From Rhodoblastus acidophilus (GTDB lineage: Bacteria > Pseudomonadota > Alphaproteobacteria > Rhizobiales > Beijerinckiaceae), in contig NZ_WNKS01000007.1 in the NCBI RefSeq assembly GCF_009720655.1, forward strand, positions 1 to 64,000: a DNA stretch of 64,000 bases. Direction: 5' to 3'. Made by a program: the position numbers and the translations under genes. A model generated the notes under the pieces. It was not told where the DNA came from and searched no databases. It saw only the letters and a program-made list of their open reading frames with translations. Shown piece after piece: positions 52,254-61,837 of the stretch. The first letter of the stretch is position 1. Every line of letters starts with the position of its first letter.

Positions 52254-53821
52254 ATTTCCGCAGCCGCGGTAAAGTGCATTTTGGCGACATCATGCGCCTG
52301 GAATGACACACCACCCAACGTGATGCTCGCGTTGAGCTGATTGATGGTCACGACATTGGCTGCAACCGATGACGCAGCGTTTTGCAGATAGACCGACGCT
52401 GTCGCGCCCGTGTGGGCATTGTACAGCGTGACCGATGGCGCCGCGCGCATCGGAGCGGGAAACGCGATGTTGATCGATGCGTTACTCGCGGCGTCCGAAG
52501 TTGGGCCATTGGCCAGGACGATGGCGCTCGCGTCCTGCGACGCCGTTCCTGGCGCAGTCCCCGAAAGATAGGATGAAACGAAATAACGCTGGCACATCGC
52601 CATCTCGACGCTTATCGGCCGACGCTCGAACAGCGTCACGACGGTTCCTGGTTCGAATTGCGGCCTCAAAATCGTTCCTGTCGAAAACTCGACGTTGGTC
52701 TGGCTGGCCGCATTCAGTCCCGTCGAGACGAAGGGCGCGCTGGCGTAACTGCCCGAGCCCGAATAACCTGCGCCTTGCCAGACGCGGGCCTGGGCCGTCC
52801 CCGCGTGCGACAGGGCGTAGGCGCCACCCTCAACCAGAGACGCCTCGACCGGCAGGATCAGCGAGCCCGACGTCACAGTGATCGTCGTGTCGAGCCCGCT
52901 TGTGGAGAACGTGTACGTGCCGCCGCTCGCGCCCGCCTTGACGCCGTCGTGACCATAGGCGCCGGCGGCCAGCGTCACCGTCCCCGAGACGGCGCGCTGG
53001 TTGATGGCGAAGCTGGCGTTGCGGAGACGATTGCGGAAGCCGGCGGGCGCGCCCGCGGCTATGCCTTGCGGGAAGGTCGGCTGGCCCGTGGCGGCGTTGA
53101 CCACGAAGGCTTCCGTCCATGTCGATCCGTTCGCCGAAACTTTTATGTGGAGATTGTCGTCGCCGGCGAGGCCGATCTGCGCGCGCCCTGAAAAGCCGTC
53201 CTGGAACAGAATGGAGGCGGTGTTGGCGACGGCCGATTTGTTGATCGTGAGGTTGAAGCTGGTTCCGTTGAACAATGCGGAAGCGCCATAGACCGACAGC
53301 GGGTTGGTCGCATCGGCCGGGGTTCCGACGCCGATTGCCGGAAGGCTGGACGCCGCGCGAGACACGAGCGTCCATTTCGTCCCTCCGTTGCTTTGCAGCA
53401 GGACGAACCCGTACGGCGAATTGATGGCGATGGAAGCGGCGCCGTCGATCCTGTCGGAGCCGCTGGCTGCGATGGTCGCCGTGATCGTCGACGAAGCAGC
53501 GCCGCTTTCGTCGAAGATCCCGAGCGTGACGCCGGTCGGAAAGCTCGCCGCAGATGGCAGCGTCAGTGTCCGCGCCGCCGTCAGCGCGGAGACGCCAATC
53601 ATCCGATCCGTCGTGAGAATGGTGTAATTCACGTCGGTCACGGTCGAGCGCGCGGCCAGGATCACCTCGGACAATTTCGCCACGGGCCAACCGCCCGGAG
53701 TCGCGCCATCGTGGACGGTGAGGCGGTTGTTTGTGGTGTCGACGATCAGTTCGCCCTGCGCGCCGGTGAAGGCGGCGACATTCGCCGCCGTGTCGCGGCG
53801 GCGCTTCAATTGAACGGACAT
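52250..53821 (-). CDS. Phage tail fibre protein with Mtd-type N-terminal domain
   Basis: 523 residues. The N-terminal 50 residues (QGELIVDTTNNRLTVHDGAT) match the phage tail repeat/Mtd N-terminal domain that joins fibres to the baseplate. The rest is Ala/Ser/Thr-rich beta structure, with a receptor-binding C-terminal half starting near FRNRLRNASFAINQR, a phrase often seen in phage fibre tips. It sits at the usual place just after the Phage-tail_3 protein (14-base gap). Confidence 0.8.
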   Translation of the reverse strand: MSVQLKRRRDTAANVAAFTGAQGELIVDTTNNRLTVHDGATPGGWPVAKLSEVILAARSTVTDVNYTILTTDRMIGVSALTAARTLTLPSAASFPTGVTLGIFDESGAASSTITATIAASGSDRIDGAASIAINSPYGFVLLQSNGGTKWTLVSRAASSLPAIGVGTPADATNPLSVYGASALFNGTSFNLTINKSAVANTASILFQDGFSGRAQIGLAGDDNLHIKVSANGSTWTEAFVVNAATGQPTFPQGIAAGAPAGFRNRLRNASFAINQRAVSGTVTLAAGAYGHDGVKAGASGGTYTFSTSGLDTTITVTSGSLILPVEASLVEGGAYALSHAGTAQARVWQGAGYSGSGSYASAPFVSTGLNAASQTNVEFSTGTILRPQFEPGTVVTLFERRPISVEMAMCQRYFVSSYLSGTAPGTASQDASAIVLANGPTSDAASNASINIAFPAPMRAAPSVTLYNAHTGATASVYLQNAASSVAANVVTINQLNASITLGGVSFQAHDVAKMHFTAAAEI

Positions 53822-53835
53822 CTGGTTTTCCTGAA

Positions 53836-55947
53836 TCAGTTGGAAAGCGAACCGAGATCGATGATAGCGGTGACCTGCGAGGAAAGGTCGCCGAAGTCGT
53901 CTGTCTCGGCGACAGGCTGGACGACCAGTCCGAAGTCCAGGGGCGCGCCGATCGCCAGACTGGCCGTGACGGGACCGACCGCGCCGACGCCGTCAATCTT
54001 GTGGCTGTAGGCGACGCAGGTGGACAGGTCCTGAAGGCCGCCCCCAAAAATGTTGTAGCTCTGGAACTTCAGGTAAACGGTTTTCCCGATCTGCGCCGTC
54101 GACAGGTCATAGCGCAGGATCGCGGAATCCAGCGCGCAGAACGTGGAGCCGGCGGCGTGCGCGCCCGCCGGGAGCGTCGCGAGACCGCGGTAGAGCCCGG
54201 CGAGCCGGAACCGATCGGGGCCTGTGAGCGTCGCCGTGGTGAAGCTGAGATATTCGCCATCGACATAGCAGAGCGTGACCCCTGCTTCGGCGGCGATCGC
54301 GGAAACCGAGTCCAGGACCCCGGCGCTTTGCGAGAGATCGACGTTGAGCAGATTGACGGCGTCGGGGTTCGCCCCGCTGTAGACCGGTAAGGGCGTGGCG
54401 AGCACGCCCTGCGAGGCCGGAGACGCGATGGTGGCGACGCGAAGATAGGAGGCGCCGTCGAGCGACGCCCAGACGTAACATCCACCCCAGTTCGAATCGC
54501 CGGCCTGACCGCTCGCGCCGATCCACAACTGCGTGACGCCGTCGGTGAGGCTCGGCGGCGGCTCAATGATGAGCGGCGTGTTGACGGGTGGCGCGGCCGC
54601 ATTGGCGTCAGGCGCGCCGTTGGTCCGACTTTGGGTCGGGTAGCGCGTCGCCGTGGCGACGCCTTGCGGGAATTCTTCGGCGGTGATCGAGAGCGCGCCT
54701 TCAGAATCCTCTTCGATCTCGACGATCCGCACCACGGTTGCATTCAGCCCGAGAGCCGTGTCGGTCAGCGTGACGATATCCATGGGTTCGAGGAGGCAGA
54801 ACTCCATGGACAGCTTGAAGCTGAATGTATTGCGAATGTAGAGCCCGCGTTGCAGGATCAATTGCGCCGACGTCTGCGCCGACAGCGTATCGCAGATTTC
54901 GTGCGCGGCGATGGTCGAGCCGATGCGTCGACCGTAGCGGTTGATGGCGCCCTGGTCGAAGGCGACAATGGGACCGGTGTTGTACGAATCCGAGCGCGCC
55001 TGGATTTCGATGGCCTGCTGATTGTAGGTGGCGTAGGGGTCCGAGCGCGTGATCTTGACGGGGTCTTCGCCTTCAATGTTCAGGAAATCCTCGTCATCGA
55101 GGTCGTAGATCGGGACGAGGTTCGGCGTCCAGGTTTTCTGCAAATCGGCGGAGCCGCCGGTGACGGGACTGTCGCCGTAAGGGATGATCTTCAGCAAGCC
55201 GCCCGACCACACGGCGGTCGAATTGGTGAGCTTTAGCCAGCGCGTTAGGATGGAAGACGCGGTCTCCGGCATGTTGAGGACCGGACTGATGGCGAGATAA
55301 TTGGCCCAGCAATAGGTCTGGTAGGAGCTGTCGCCCGAATTCGCGTAAAGCGACGTCGCGTCGATGGAGGAGGCGGGGAAGCCCACGCCATATTGTGGAT
55401 TGGTGAGGAAATCCGAAATGACCTGCGCAGGATCTGCGTCGACGCCATTGACGCCGGCGCCGTAGAGAACGCCATGGACCTCGAAATTGTTGTCGCCGAT
55501 GCTCGCCGAGGCGCCGAGATTGTAGTTGGCGCTGGCGACATAGGCGACACCGGGATAGTTCAGGGCCTGGCTCGGAAACGCCGTCGCGAGATAGGACCAG
55601 ATATCCTGGGGAGACGCGCCCTTGAACAGACTGAGCCCGAGCGCGACCAGATTTGTCGTCGTGCTGGAGGTCTGCCAGACTTGGCCTATGCCGGTGATCG
55701 GCCCCTCGCATATGCCCATCATGATCGAACAGGCGTAATTGTAGCCGGTCGTTCCGCCTTTGCCGCCGCCCTTGCCGCGGGCGCGTTGCGCGATGGCCTT
55801 GAAGTTTTCGTACCAGAAGCAGTTCGGCGCGAGCACATTGGCGCCGTAAACGATCGGAACGGGCACGCAACTGGATGTCGTCTGGACCTGCAGGCCAGAA
55901 TATTTGGTGATCTGGGTGTTGACGTTTCCAGCGCCGAGAAAGCCCAT
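53836..55947 (-). CDS. Phage-tail_3 family baseplate/host-specificity protein
   Basis: 703 residues. N-terminal GFLGAGNVNTQITKYSGLQV and VPIVYGANVLAPNC, GICEGPITGIGQVW, then a central domain with PDAVNL and a C-terminal beta domain. It matches the Phage-tail_3 half of GTA gp15-like proteins, but the TIM-barrel half is missing here and is encoded separately at 57924-60404. ATG 55947 follows the NlpC/P60 gene by 3 bases. Confidence 0.82.
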   Translation of the reverse strand: MGFLGAGNVNTQITKYSGLQVQTTSSCVPVPIVYGANVLAPNCFWYENFKAIAQRARGKGGGKGGTTGYNYACSIMMGICEGPITGIGQVWQTSSTTTNLVALGLSLFKGASPQDIWSYLATAFPSQALNYPGVAYVASANYNLGASASIGDNNFEVHGVLYGAGVNGVDADPAQVISDFLTNPQYGVGFPASSIDATSLYANSGDSSYQTYCWANYLAISPVLNMPETASSILTRWLKLTNSTAVWSGGLLKIIPYGDSPVTGGSADLQKTWTPNLVPIYDLDDEDFLNIEGEDPVKITRSDPYATYNQQAIEIQARSDSYNTGPIVAFDQGAINRYGRRIGSTIAAHEICDTLSAQTSAQLILQRGLYIRNTFSFKLSMEFCLLEPMDIVTLTDTALGLNATVVRIVEIEEDSEGALSITAEEFPQGVATATRYPTQSRTNGAPDANAAAPPVNTPLIIEPPPSLTDGVTQLWIGASGQAGDSNWGGCYVWASLDGASYLRVATIASPASQGVLATPLPVYSGANPDAVNLLNVDLSQSAGVLDSVSAIAAEAGVTLCYVDGEYLSFTTATLTGPDRFRLAGLYRGLATLPAGAHAAGSTFCALDSAILRYDLSTAQIGKTVYLKFQSYNIFGGGLQDLSTCVAYSHKIDGVGAVGPVTASLAIGAPLDFGLVVQPVAETDDFGDLSSQVTAIIDLGSLSN

Positions 55948-55950
55948 CGG

Positions 55951-56406
55951 CTAAACCTCCGGTTGGGGCCAGATCGAGAACCAAGCGAGCTTGCGCCGGG
56001 GATCGGTCAGGACGGGATTTTGCGACAGCCGCTCCTCCACGACGCAACCGGCGTCGTGATAGGCGTGGATGATCGAGAGTGGATCGGCCTCGGTCACGAT
56101 TCCGCCATGCGAATAGCTGCGGCCGTAGCGGAACAGGACGATGTCGCCTGGCTGCGGGTCTTGAACGCGCCTACAGCGGCGGTTGAAGAAATCGAGATAT
56201 TTTTCTTCGTTGCGGTGGATCATCCAGTCAGGCGCGTAGGGACGCGGATCAAAGGGCGGCGTGAGGCCGAGATCGACGAAAACGCGCACGATGAACATGC
56301 CGCAATCTACCCCGACGCCGCGAATGTCGGCGGCGTGGCGATAGGGGGTGAGCAGCCATTTGCGCGCCTCGGCGACGACACTCTGGCGTTCCTGCACATC
56401 GGACAT
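55951..56406 (-). CDS. NlpC/P60 cysteine peptidase of the tail (GTA gp14-like)
   Basis: 151 residues. Catalytic Cys35 in GVGVDCGMFIVRVF and His in YSHGGIVTEADPLS; DPQPGDIVLFRYG is typical of tail NlpC/P60 proteins. It cuts peptidoglycan peptides during injection. The order after DUF2163 is the same as in GTA clusters. Confidence 0.9.
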   Translation of the reverse strand: MSDVQERQSVVAEARKWLLTPYRHAADIRGVGVDCGMFIVRVFVDLGLTPPFDPRPYAPDWMIHRNEEKYLDFFNRRCRRVQDPQPGDIVLFRYGRSYSHGGIVTEADPLSIIHAYHDAGCVVEERLSQNPVLTDPRRKLAWFSIWPQPEV

Positions 56407-56415
56407 GTCCGCCTC

Positions 56416-57324
56416 CTATTTGCCGCCCTTGGCGCTGCCGGTGGTGACCGACGAGAGCGGTCCCGTGACGATCTGCGGCGGCGGCACATAGGGAAAGCCC
56501 CTGAACTTGCAGAGATTGTTGAAACGGTCCTTGCAGGTCCCCATGGTGCGGTCGCAGCCGTAAGTGGCGACGAAGGCGTCGCCGGCCGCAGGCGGATAAG
56601 GCAGCGGATAAGACAGGACCAGGCGGCCTTCGCCAGCGGACTTGATCGTCAGATTGGCGCCCGTGTTGACGCCGGAAGTGAAGGCGACGGTTCCCTGCTG
56701 GTATTCCGGCGCGGAGGCGCTCCACATGATGGCGGTCTGCGTCGATCCAGCGCCCACCGCGCCCGCCGTCGAATAGGTTCCCGCCGCCAGGCCGCATTGC
56801 GCATCGTAGAGGACATGCTGGCAGTCGGCCTGGTAGACGTTGCGGGGCATATCGATGTCCAGCAACACCATGTCGGAGGCGACGGTGACCTGCGCGCTGA
56901 CGCGGCCAATCGAGTCGATCTGGGCGACGCGGCCCTTGAACAGGATGACGGAGCCGATCGGCGTGCTCCAGTCGCTGAAAAAGACCTTTTCGCGCTGGAT
57001 CGCCGCGCCGTCGAGCAAGCCCTGCTGGACCGCCTGAAGGAACGGAATTCCGCCGATGGTGTCGGTGGGTCGGGCAAAAATCATCACCTGCTGGCTGTCG
57101 ACGTTGACGCCGCAACTCGCCATGTATTTCAGGCCGGAGATCAGGACCGAGTTGGCGAGATAGGTAAAACCGTTCAGCGAAACAGGCGTGTCGAGATCGG
57201 TGTAAGTCAGGATCGTTCCTGTCGACAGCCAGATCGTAAAACATTCGGCGGTGAGCAGCGGGGCGTCCGATGTCGGACGCAAGCCGTTGAGGTAGGCGAT
57301 GAGGGCGGCGGGAGCGGATTTCAT
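56416..57324 (-). CDS. DUF2163 tail hub protein (GTA gp13-like)
   Basis: 302 residues. N-terminal YLNGLRPTSDAPLLTAECF and the C-terminal pattern GCDRTMGTCKDRFNNLCKF followed by RGFPYVPPP, characteristic of DUF2163. In the Rhodobacter GTA this protein is the tail hub and binds an iron-sulfur cluster; the clustered Cys (CQHVLYDAQC and the C-terminal Cys) agree with that. Start ATG 57324 touches the stop of the DUF2460 gene. Confidence 0.9.
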   Translation of the reverse strand: MKSAPAALIAYLNGLRPTSDAPLLTAECFTIWLSTGTILTYTDLDTPVSLNGFTYLANSVLISGLKYMASCGVNVDSQQVMIFARPTDTIGGIPFLQAVQQGLLDGAAIQREKVFFSDWSTPIGSVILFKGRVAQIDSIGRVSAQVTVASDMVLLDIDMPRNVYQADCQHVLYDAQCGLAAGTYSTAGAVGAGSTQTAIMWSASAPEYQQGTVAFTSGVNTGANLTIKSAGEGRLVLSYPLPYPPAAGDAFVATYGCDRTMGTCKDRFNNLCKFRGFPYVPPPQIVTGPLSSVTTGSAKGGK

Positions 57325-57927
57325 TCAGCGCACCTGACGAAATTTCAAACCGCCGATCGTCCACAGACCGGAGGCGAAGTTTTCGAATTCGGCCTGGTCG
57401 TCCAGGAACCGGCACTGGAAGGCATAAGCGAAGCTTGCAGCGATGATTGCGCCGCTCGCGGGAGCCGTCGTGAAGTCGATGAGGTTCGGCGCCGTGGACG
57501 TGTAGGAGGAGGTGGCCGCGCCCGCGACCTTGATGGTGGCGATGGACGTGACATAGCTCGCCGGCTCGTAATAGCCGCCGATCGACCGACCGAGCACGAA
57601 ACGTGTGGTGGCGCCGTCGCCGGTGGCGATGGCCTGGGCAGTGACCGCGTTGTCAGTCGGATCGACATAGAGAAACGTACCCTGCTGACCGCCGCAGGAC
57701 ATCCAAAAGCCCATAAGAGTTTGCAGGGATTTGGCTTGCAGGCTGACGTTAGCGCCGCTGGAGTCCAGCGCATCGAAGCAGAGCTCGAACTGGTAGAGCG
57801 CGTGGGCGTAAAAGGACGCGCGCACTTCGCGTCCCGAAGTATGCGAGGCGACGCGAGTCGAAAATGTCGGCGTCTTCTTAACGCTCCACCCCTGACCGGG
57901 GAGGGTTGGGAAGATGGGAGGGCTCAC
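57325..57927 (-). CDS. DUF2460 distal tail protein (GTA gp12-like)
   Basis: 200 residues. FPTLPGQGWSVKKTPTFSTR at the start, YQFELCFDAL in the middle and the C-terminal WTIGGLKFRQVR, all typical of DUF2460. It is the stand-alone copy; a second DUF2460 domain is fused to the TIM-barrel protein just upstream. ATG 57927 overlaps that gene's stop (57924). Confidence 0.9.
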   Translation of the reverse strand: MSPPIFPTLPGQGWSVKKTPTFSTRVASHTSGREVRASFYAHALYQFELCFDALDSSGANVSLQAKSLQTLMGFWMSCGGQQGTFLYVDPTDNAVTAQAIATGDGATTRFVLGRSIGGYYEPASYVTSIATIKVAGAATSSYTSTAPNLIDFTTAPASGAIIAASFAYAFQCRFLDDQAEFENFASGLWTIGGLKFRQVR

Positions 57928-60404
57928 GCGCGCACCGTTTCAAGTTTGAGGTTTTTTGTTTCCCAGAGATCCGCCATGAACTGTTCGAGCTCCACGGCGT
58001 CATCGACGAAGCGCGCGAGATGTGCGGCGGTGAAATCCGCTGTCACCACGGCGCCGGCCGAGGGGGCGACAACGAAGGTGAGCGTCGCCGGCAGAATCGA
58101 CACGGCATAGGCGCTTACGGGCTGCGCCACGCCGTCGATGTATACGGTCGGCGAACCGATCAGCGCTTGGACGGTTTCGGTGAAGCCGCCGAAGACCCGC
58201 ATCAGGACGAAGGATTTGGTCTCTCCGTCGCCGGCGCCGACCGGGGCGCTCGTGACCTGCCCGAGGTCTTGGGGCGGGGCGAACAGGAATGCCTGCGCTT
58301 GGCCGACGTGGGCGGCGACAAAGGCGATGACCGCTTGCAACTCGGCGTTTAAAGCATCGCCGCGCAGGAGATCGAAATTCAGCTCGATGTCATACAGCGG
58401 GGCGATACGCCGGGCGGCGCGAAGTTCCCGGCCCGTCACATGGGTGTGAATGCGGGTGACGAAATACGGTTTGTATTTCGCGCTCCAGCCCTTCTCGTTG
58501 AGAATTGGAAAGGCGACATGGTTTTTCGCCACGGGCGGAGCGTCAGGCGTTGGCGGCGCGGCGGACGGTCCCTTGCCTGCAATCCAGTTGCCTGTCGCCC
58601 AATTGCCGCCGTCGCCCCAGACGTCCGTATCGAGCGGAAAGATCGGGAAGGGACGCGCGTCCCAGTTCCAGGCGCAGCAGAACGACGTGAGGAGCATCGG
58701 GACGCCGGTGGAAGAGGTTGCGTTGTGGGCGGTCCAGTAATCGTGCACGGTTTGCAAGGCGAGATCCGCGAGCGCGTCGTCGCGCAGGGGCTTCCAGCCC
58801 ATGCCGATCGATCCCGTCCACAGCGACCAAGACGGCGTCGCGCTTTCGCTCGATTTTGCGTCATAGAAAACGTTCGGCTGGTTGGTGCAGCGATCCACGC
58901 TGGCAAAACCATATTCGGCGAAGACGATTGGCTTTGACTGGGGGACCCAGGCCGTATCAGGGCCGTGCGGGCTCCAGCCGGTTCCATCGCCATTGTCGTA
59001 GATGGCGCGATGCGTGTTGTTCCACCACCAGCGCAGGCCTTTTCGCATGAGCAATTGCTGATTGGCCGCGAAGGGACGACGTGTTTGCGTGAGGCGATCG
59101 CCGAGCGGACGCGTGCAGCGCTGGTCGGTGCCGAGCGGGTCTAGGCCGAGGCCGTCCGTGTCGCTGCTGTAGTAAAACCAGTTGTAGCCCTCACCGCCCT
59201 CGATATTGGCGGCGAGATAATTGGCGTTGCGCAGGGTTGGCTGGCCGGGCAGGCCGAGGCCGTTCATTTCCGTGGGCGCTGGCGGCCAGGTCTTGGGCGC
59301 GGGGGCGCTCCAGTTGTGGCAGTCGAGGCCGCCGTCGCCCAGCGTCCAGTCGGAGAGCGGCATGTAATTGTCGAGAGCGACGAGGTCGATGTTTTGGGAC
59401 GCGAACAATTGGTCGAGATGCGGCCATTGACCGTCGGCGCCGGGGTGCTGCCAGCCGTTCCAGGTTGACCAGTCCGGGGAATAGGCGATCAGGTTCTTGT
59501 AGTTGCTGACGTCGCGCGCGAAGCCCGCGCTGTCGAATATGCCGCGCACGTCGGCCGCGAGCTGGCTCAGGCCGGCGACGAACGGATAATCCCATTGCGC
59601 GCGACCGTTGGCGTCGGTGCTTCCGGCGCGCGTCCAGTTTGGCCCGCGCAAGATTTCGAGGCCGCGCAATTCCGAGCCGAGCAAGAAGAGATCGACGCCG
59701 CCCGCGACTGCGCAAAGGTTGGCGTAGTGCAGGATGAAGCGGCGATAGGTGAAGTCGGTCGGCGAGCCGGTGTAGGCGACGGTGAGGTTTGTGGCGTCGC
59801 GCGCGAATTGCGCGGGCGTTGCCGCGCCGAGGAATTTTTGCACGGCCTGCGTTGTCGCCGCGGTGAGATCGGTGGCGAATCCAATGCGGCCGCGCCAGGG
59901 TTTTCCCGGCGCATCCATCAGGATGAAGGGGTAGAACACGACGCGATAGCCCCTCGCGCGCAAATCGCGGATGCAGCGAACCACGCTTTGATCGGAGGGC
60001 GTGCCGCCATAGACGGCGGCGCCATTTTCGGCCGAGATCGGAATGAGACCAGACGAGGTTTGCGTCAGGCTGGAAACCTGCCAGTTCGAGGCGGTCCAGG
60101 CATTGTTGACAAACGACTGGAAGGCGCCGCCGACGTAGTTGGTCGCAGGATAAATTTTGCAGGCCGCGGCGTCCGTGGAATCGCCGAACCAGGCGCAGAC
60201 CAGGGCCACCGTCTGGCATTCCGGATGCGCCGCCGCGAGTTGGTCCAGCGCGTAGGAATAGTCCGATTTCGTCCCGCCGGGGACGCAGTAAGTGTTGACA
60301 GGCGAATAGGCGCTCGCCTCGGATTTCTTGCCCTGCGCCGGCAGCGTGTCGTAGGTGAACTCGCCCGAGGCCGGGAGCAGGCAGACACCGAAAATCTGCG
60401 CCAT
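57924..60404 (-). CDS. GTA TIM-barrel-like domain fused to a second DUF2460 domain
   Basis: 826 residues. Residues about 1-620 match the GTA TIM-barrel-like (glycoside-hydrolase-like) domain: YALDQLAAAHPECQTVALVC, FVAGLSQLAADVRGIF, VALDNYMPLSDWTLGDGGLD and VFAEYGFASVDR. The last 200 residues are a complete DUF2460 domain (FPILNEKGWSAKYKPYFVTR to LWETKNLKLETVRA). In GTA and related phages the TIM barrel is joined to Phage-tail_3 and DUF2460 stands alone, so this is a domain swap. ATG 60404, 3 bases after the tape-measure stop. It probably forms part of the tail tip. Confidence 0.88.
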   Translation of the reverse strand: MAQIFGVCLLPASGEFTYDTLPAQGKKSEASAYSPVNTYCVPGGTKSDYSYALDQLAAAHPECQTVALVCAWFGDSTDAAACKIYPATNYVGGAFQSFVNNAWTASNWQVSSLTQTSSGLIPISAENGAAVYGGTPSDQSVVRCIRDLRARGYRVVFYPFILMDAPGKPWRGRIGFATDLTAATTQAVQKFLGAATPAQFARDATNLTVAYTGSPTDFTYRRFILHYANLCAVAGGVDLFLLGSELRGLEILRGPNWTRAGSTDANGRAQWDYPFVAGLSQLAADVRGIFDSAGFARDVSNYKNLIAYSPDWSTWNGWQHPGADGQWPHLDQLFASQNIDLVALDNYMPLSDWTLGDGGLDCHNWSAPAPKTWPPAPTEMNGLGLPGQPTLRNANYLAANIEGGEGYNWFYYSSDTDGLGLDPLGTDQRCTRPLGDRLTQTRRPFAANQQLLMRKGLRWWWNNTHRAIYDNGDGTGWSPHGPDTAWVPQSKPIVFAEYGFASVDRCTNQPNVFYDAKSSESATPSWSLWTGSIGMGWKPLRDDALADLALQTVHDYWTAHNATSSTGVPMLLTSFCCAWNWDARPFPIFPLDTDVWGDGGNWATGNWIAGKGPSAAPPTPDAPPVAKNHVAFPILNEKGWSAKYKPYFVTRIHTHVTGRELRAARRIAPLYDIELNFDLLRGDALNAELQAVIAFVAAHVGQAQAFLFAPPQDLGQVTSAPVGAGDGETKSFVLMRVFGGFTETVQALIGSPTVYIDGVAQPVSAYAVSILPATLTFVVAPSAGAVVTADFTAAHLARFVDDAVELEQFMADLWETKNLKLETVRA

Positions 60405-60407
60405 GGC

Positions 60408-61568
60408 TCAGCGGGCCAAACGACGGAGGCCGAGGTGGTCGCCCTTGCGCACGGCCTGATCCATGGCTTTCATGATCTGCCGAGAATTGGCGCCGAGCCA
60501 GTTCTTGACCGAGCTGGCGTCGAGGGCGCTGACATTGAGATGGACGCTACTCGCCCCGCCTTGCGGCGCGCCGCCGCCGCCGGCCTGGCTGGACAGCATC
60601 GAGCGGAAAGCGCTCGCCTCGGCGGCGGGCATGACAAGTTCGTTCTGGTGGACCATGGCCAGTTGGTCATGCGGGATCGACCAGGCGCCGATATCGAAGG
60701 CGGCGACCGACATGACCGCGCCCTGGGCGGCGGCCGCCGGCCCGGCGGCGGCGGGACCCATGATCGGCGACAGGAAGCCGAACACGCCCGCAAAAGTCTC
60801 CGAGGCGGACGCGATGATGCTGCGCAGCACCGACGAAAAAATCGTCGCCTGTCCCGCCGCCGCCTCGCCGGCGGAAATGCCGGAGCGCGCGGCGGCGCCC
60901 GCGCTGGCCGCGGCCGTCTTCTGGCCTTCGGCGGCGATAGATAGCACCGCCATGGCGAGCTGCTTCTTCGCCCAGTCCGCGACGATGTCCACGCCCATCT
61001 TGACGAACTGGTTGACCAATGCCGTCGTGACCGCGCGCATCGCCTGCTGCAAATTCTTCGCGCCCGTGATCATGCCGGCGAGCGAGGACGACATCGACGA
61101 GGACATCGCGTCGATCATATGATTCCACGGGCCGACGATTTGCTGGACCGATTGCAGCATCAGGCGCTGGCTGTTCGCCGCATATTGCTGGTCGAGCAGC
61201 ATCATGCGGCTGAGCACCGCCTGGCGCTGCGGCAGACGCAGATTGTCGATCTGCAACTCCTTCTGCAGCAGGGCGCGCTCGGCGGCATATTCGGAGTCGA
61301 GCGCCGCCTGGGTCGCGGCGACGCGCTCGCCGCCGCTCATGATCTTCAGTTTGGTCAGCTCTCTGTAGAGCGCCTCCTTTTGGCTGAGCCCGGCCCGCTC
61401 CGCCGCGATCTCGCCGTTGATCGCCACAAGGCTGGCGCGGGCGATTTCCTGGTGGGACGTGTTGGCGACCGAGGGCAACTGCTGGAGGGCGGCCGAAACG
61501 CGCGCGACGCCGCCGAGGAAGCCCGAGACGTCGGCGCCGAAGGAGATCGAAACATTTGAATCGGCCAT
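60408..61568 (-). CDS. Tail tape-measure-type protein
   Basis: 386 residues. Long Ala/Gln-rich helix (about 45-150), hydrophobic and Ala/Gly-rich stretches in the middle (MSSSMSSSLAGMITGA, FAGVFGFLSPIMGPAAAGP), and a C-terminal domain with GAWSIPHDQLAMVHQNELVM typical of siphophage tape-measure proteins. Position between chaperones and tip proteins agrees. It is short for a tape measure, as in GTA-type short tails. Confidence 0.82.
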   Translation of the reverse strand: MADSNVSISFGADVSGFLGGVARVSAALQQLPSVANTSHQEIARASLVAINGEIAAERAGLSQKEALYRELTKLKIMSGGERVAATQAALDSEYAAERALLQKELQIDNLRLPQRQAVLSRMMLLDQQYAANSQRLMLQSVQQIVGPWNHMIDAMSSSMSSSLAGMITGAKNLQQAMRAVTTALVNQFVKMGVDIVADWAKKQLAMAVLSIAAEGQKTAAASAGAAARSGISAGEAAAGQATIFSSVLRSIIASASETFAGVFGFLSPIMGPAAAGPAAAAQGAVMSVAAFDIGAWSIPHDQLAMVHQNELVMPAAEASAFRSMLSSQAGGGGAPQGGASSVHLNVSALDASSVKNWLGANSRQIMKAMDQAVRKGDHLGLRRLAR

Positions 61569-61583
61569 GGGTCACCCGAAGTT

Positions 61584-61790
61584 TTAGAAACGGCCGGAGG
61601 GAAACAGGGCGCGCAAGGCGCCTAAATCCTTCTCCGGCTGCTTTTGTGGGCGCCAGACGCCCATGCCGACGGCGATCATCACCAGCAGCGCCGGCGTTGG
61701 CGGATTTTCGCGCCAATAGGCGTGACGAGCGAAAACGCGCGCGAAAGTGAGTTCGTCTTCCAGCGCGTCGGTCCAGGCTTCGCCGGACAT
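61584..61790 (-). CDS. Tail assembly chaperone, frameshift part (T-like)
   Basis: As an independent ORF 68 residues (ATG 61790). The frame stays open further upstream, reading PDFDRIVAHYCQMSGEAWTD from the -1 frame of the preceding chaperone gene, which strongly suggests that the real product is a -1 frameshift fusion (see slippery site at 61843-61847). WTDALEDELTFARVFARHAY is a typical chaperone helix. An internal start making the short form alone is also possible. Confidence 0.7.
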   Translation of the reverse strand: MSGEAWTDALEDELTFARVFARHAYWRENPPTPALLVMIAVGMGVWRPQKQPEKDLGALRALFPSGRF

Positions 61791-61837
61791 CTGGCAGTAA
61801 TGGGCGACGATCCGGTCGAAATCCGGCGCGCCCTCGC

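Noticed and set aside
55393-58110. A 905-codon plus-strand frame across the tail genes
   Set aside because: Shadow of the DUF2460, DUF2163, NlpC/P60 and Phage-tail_3 genes; Arg/Gly/Asp-rich, no recognisable domain, no start signal.
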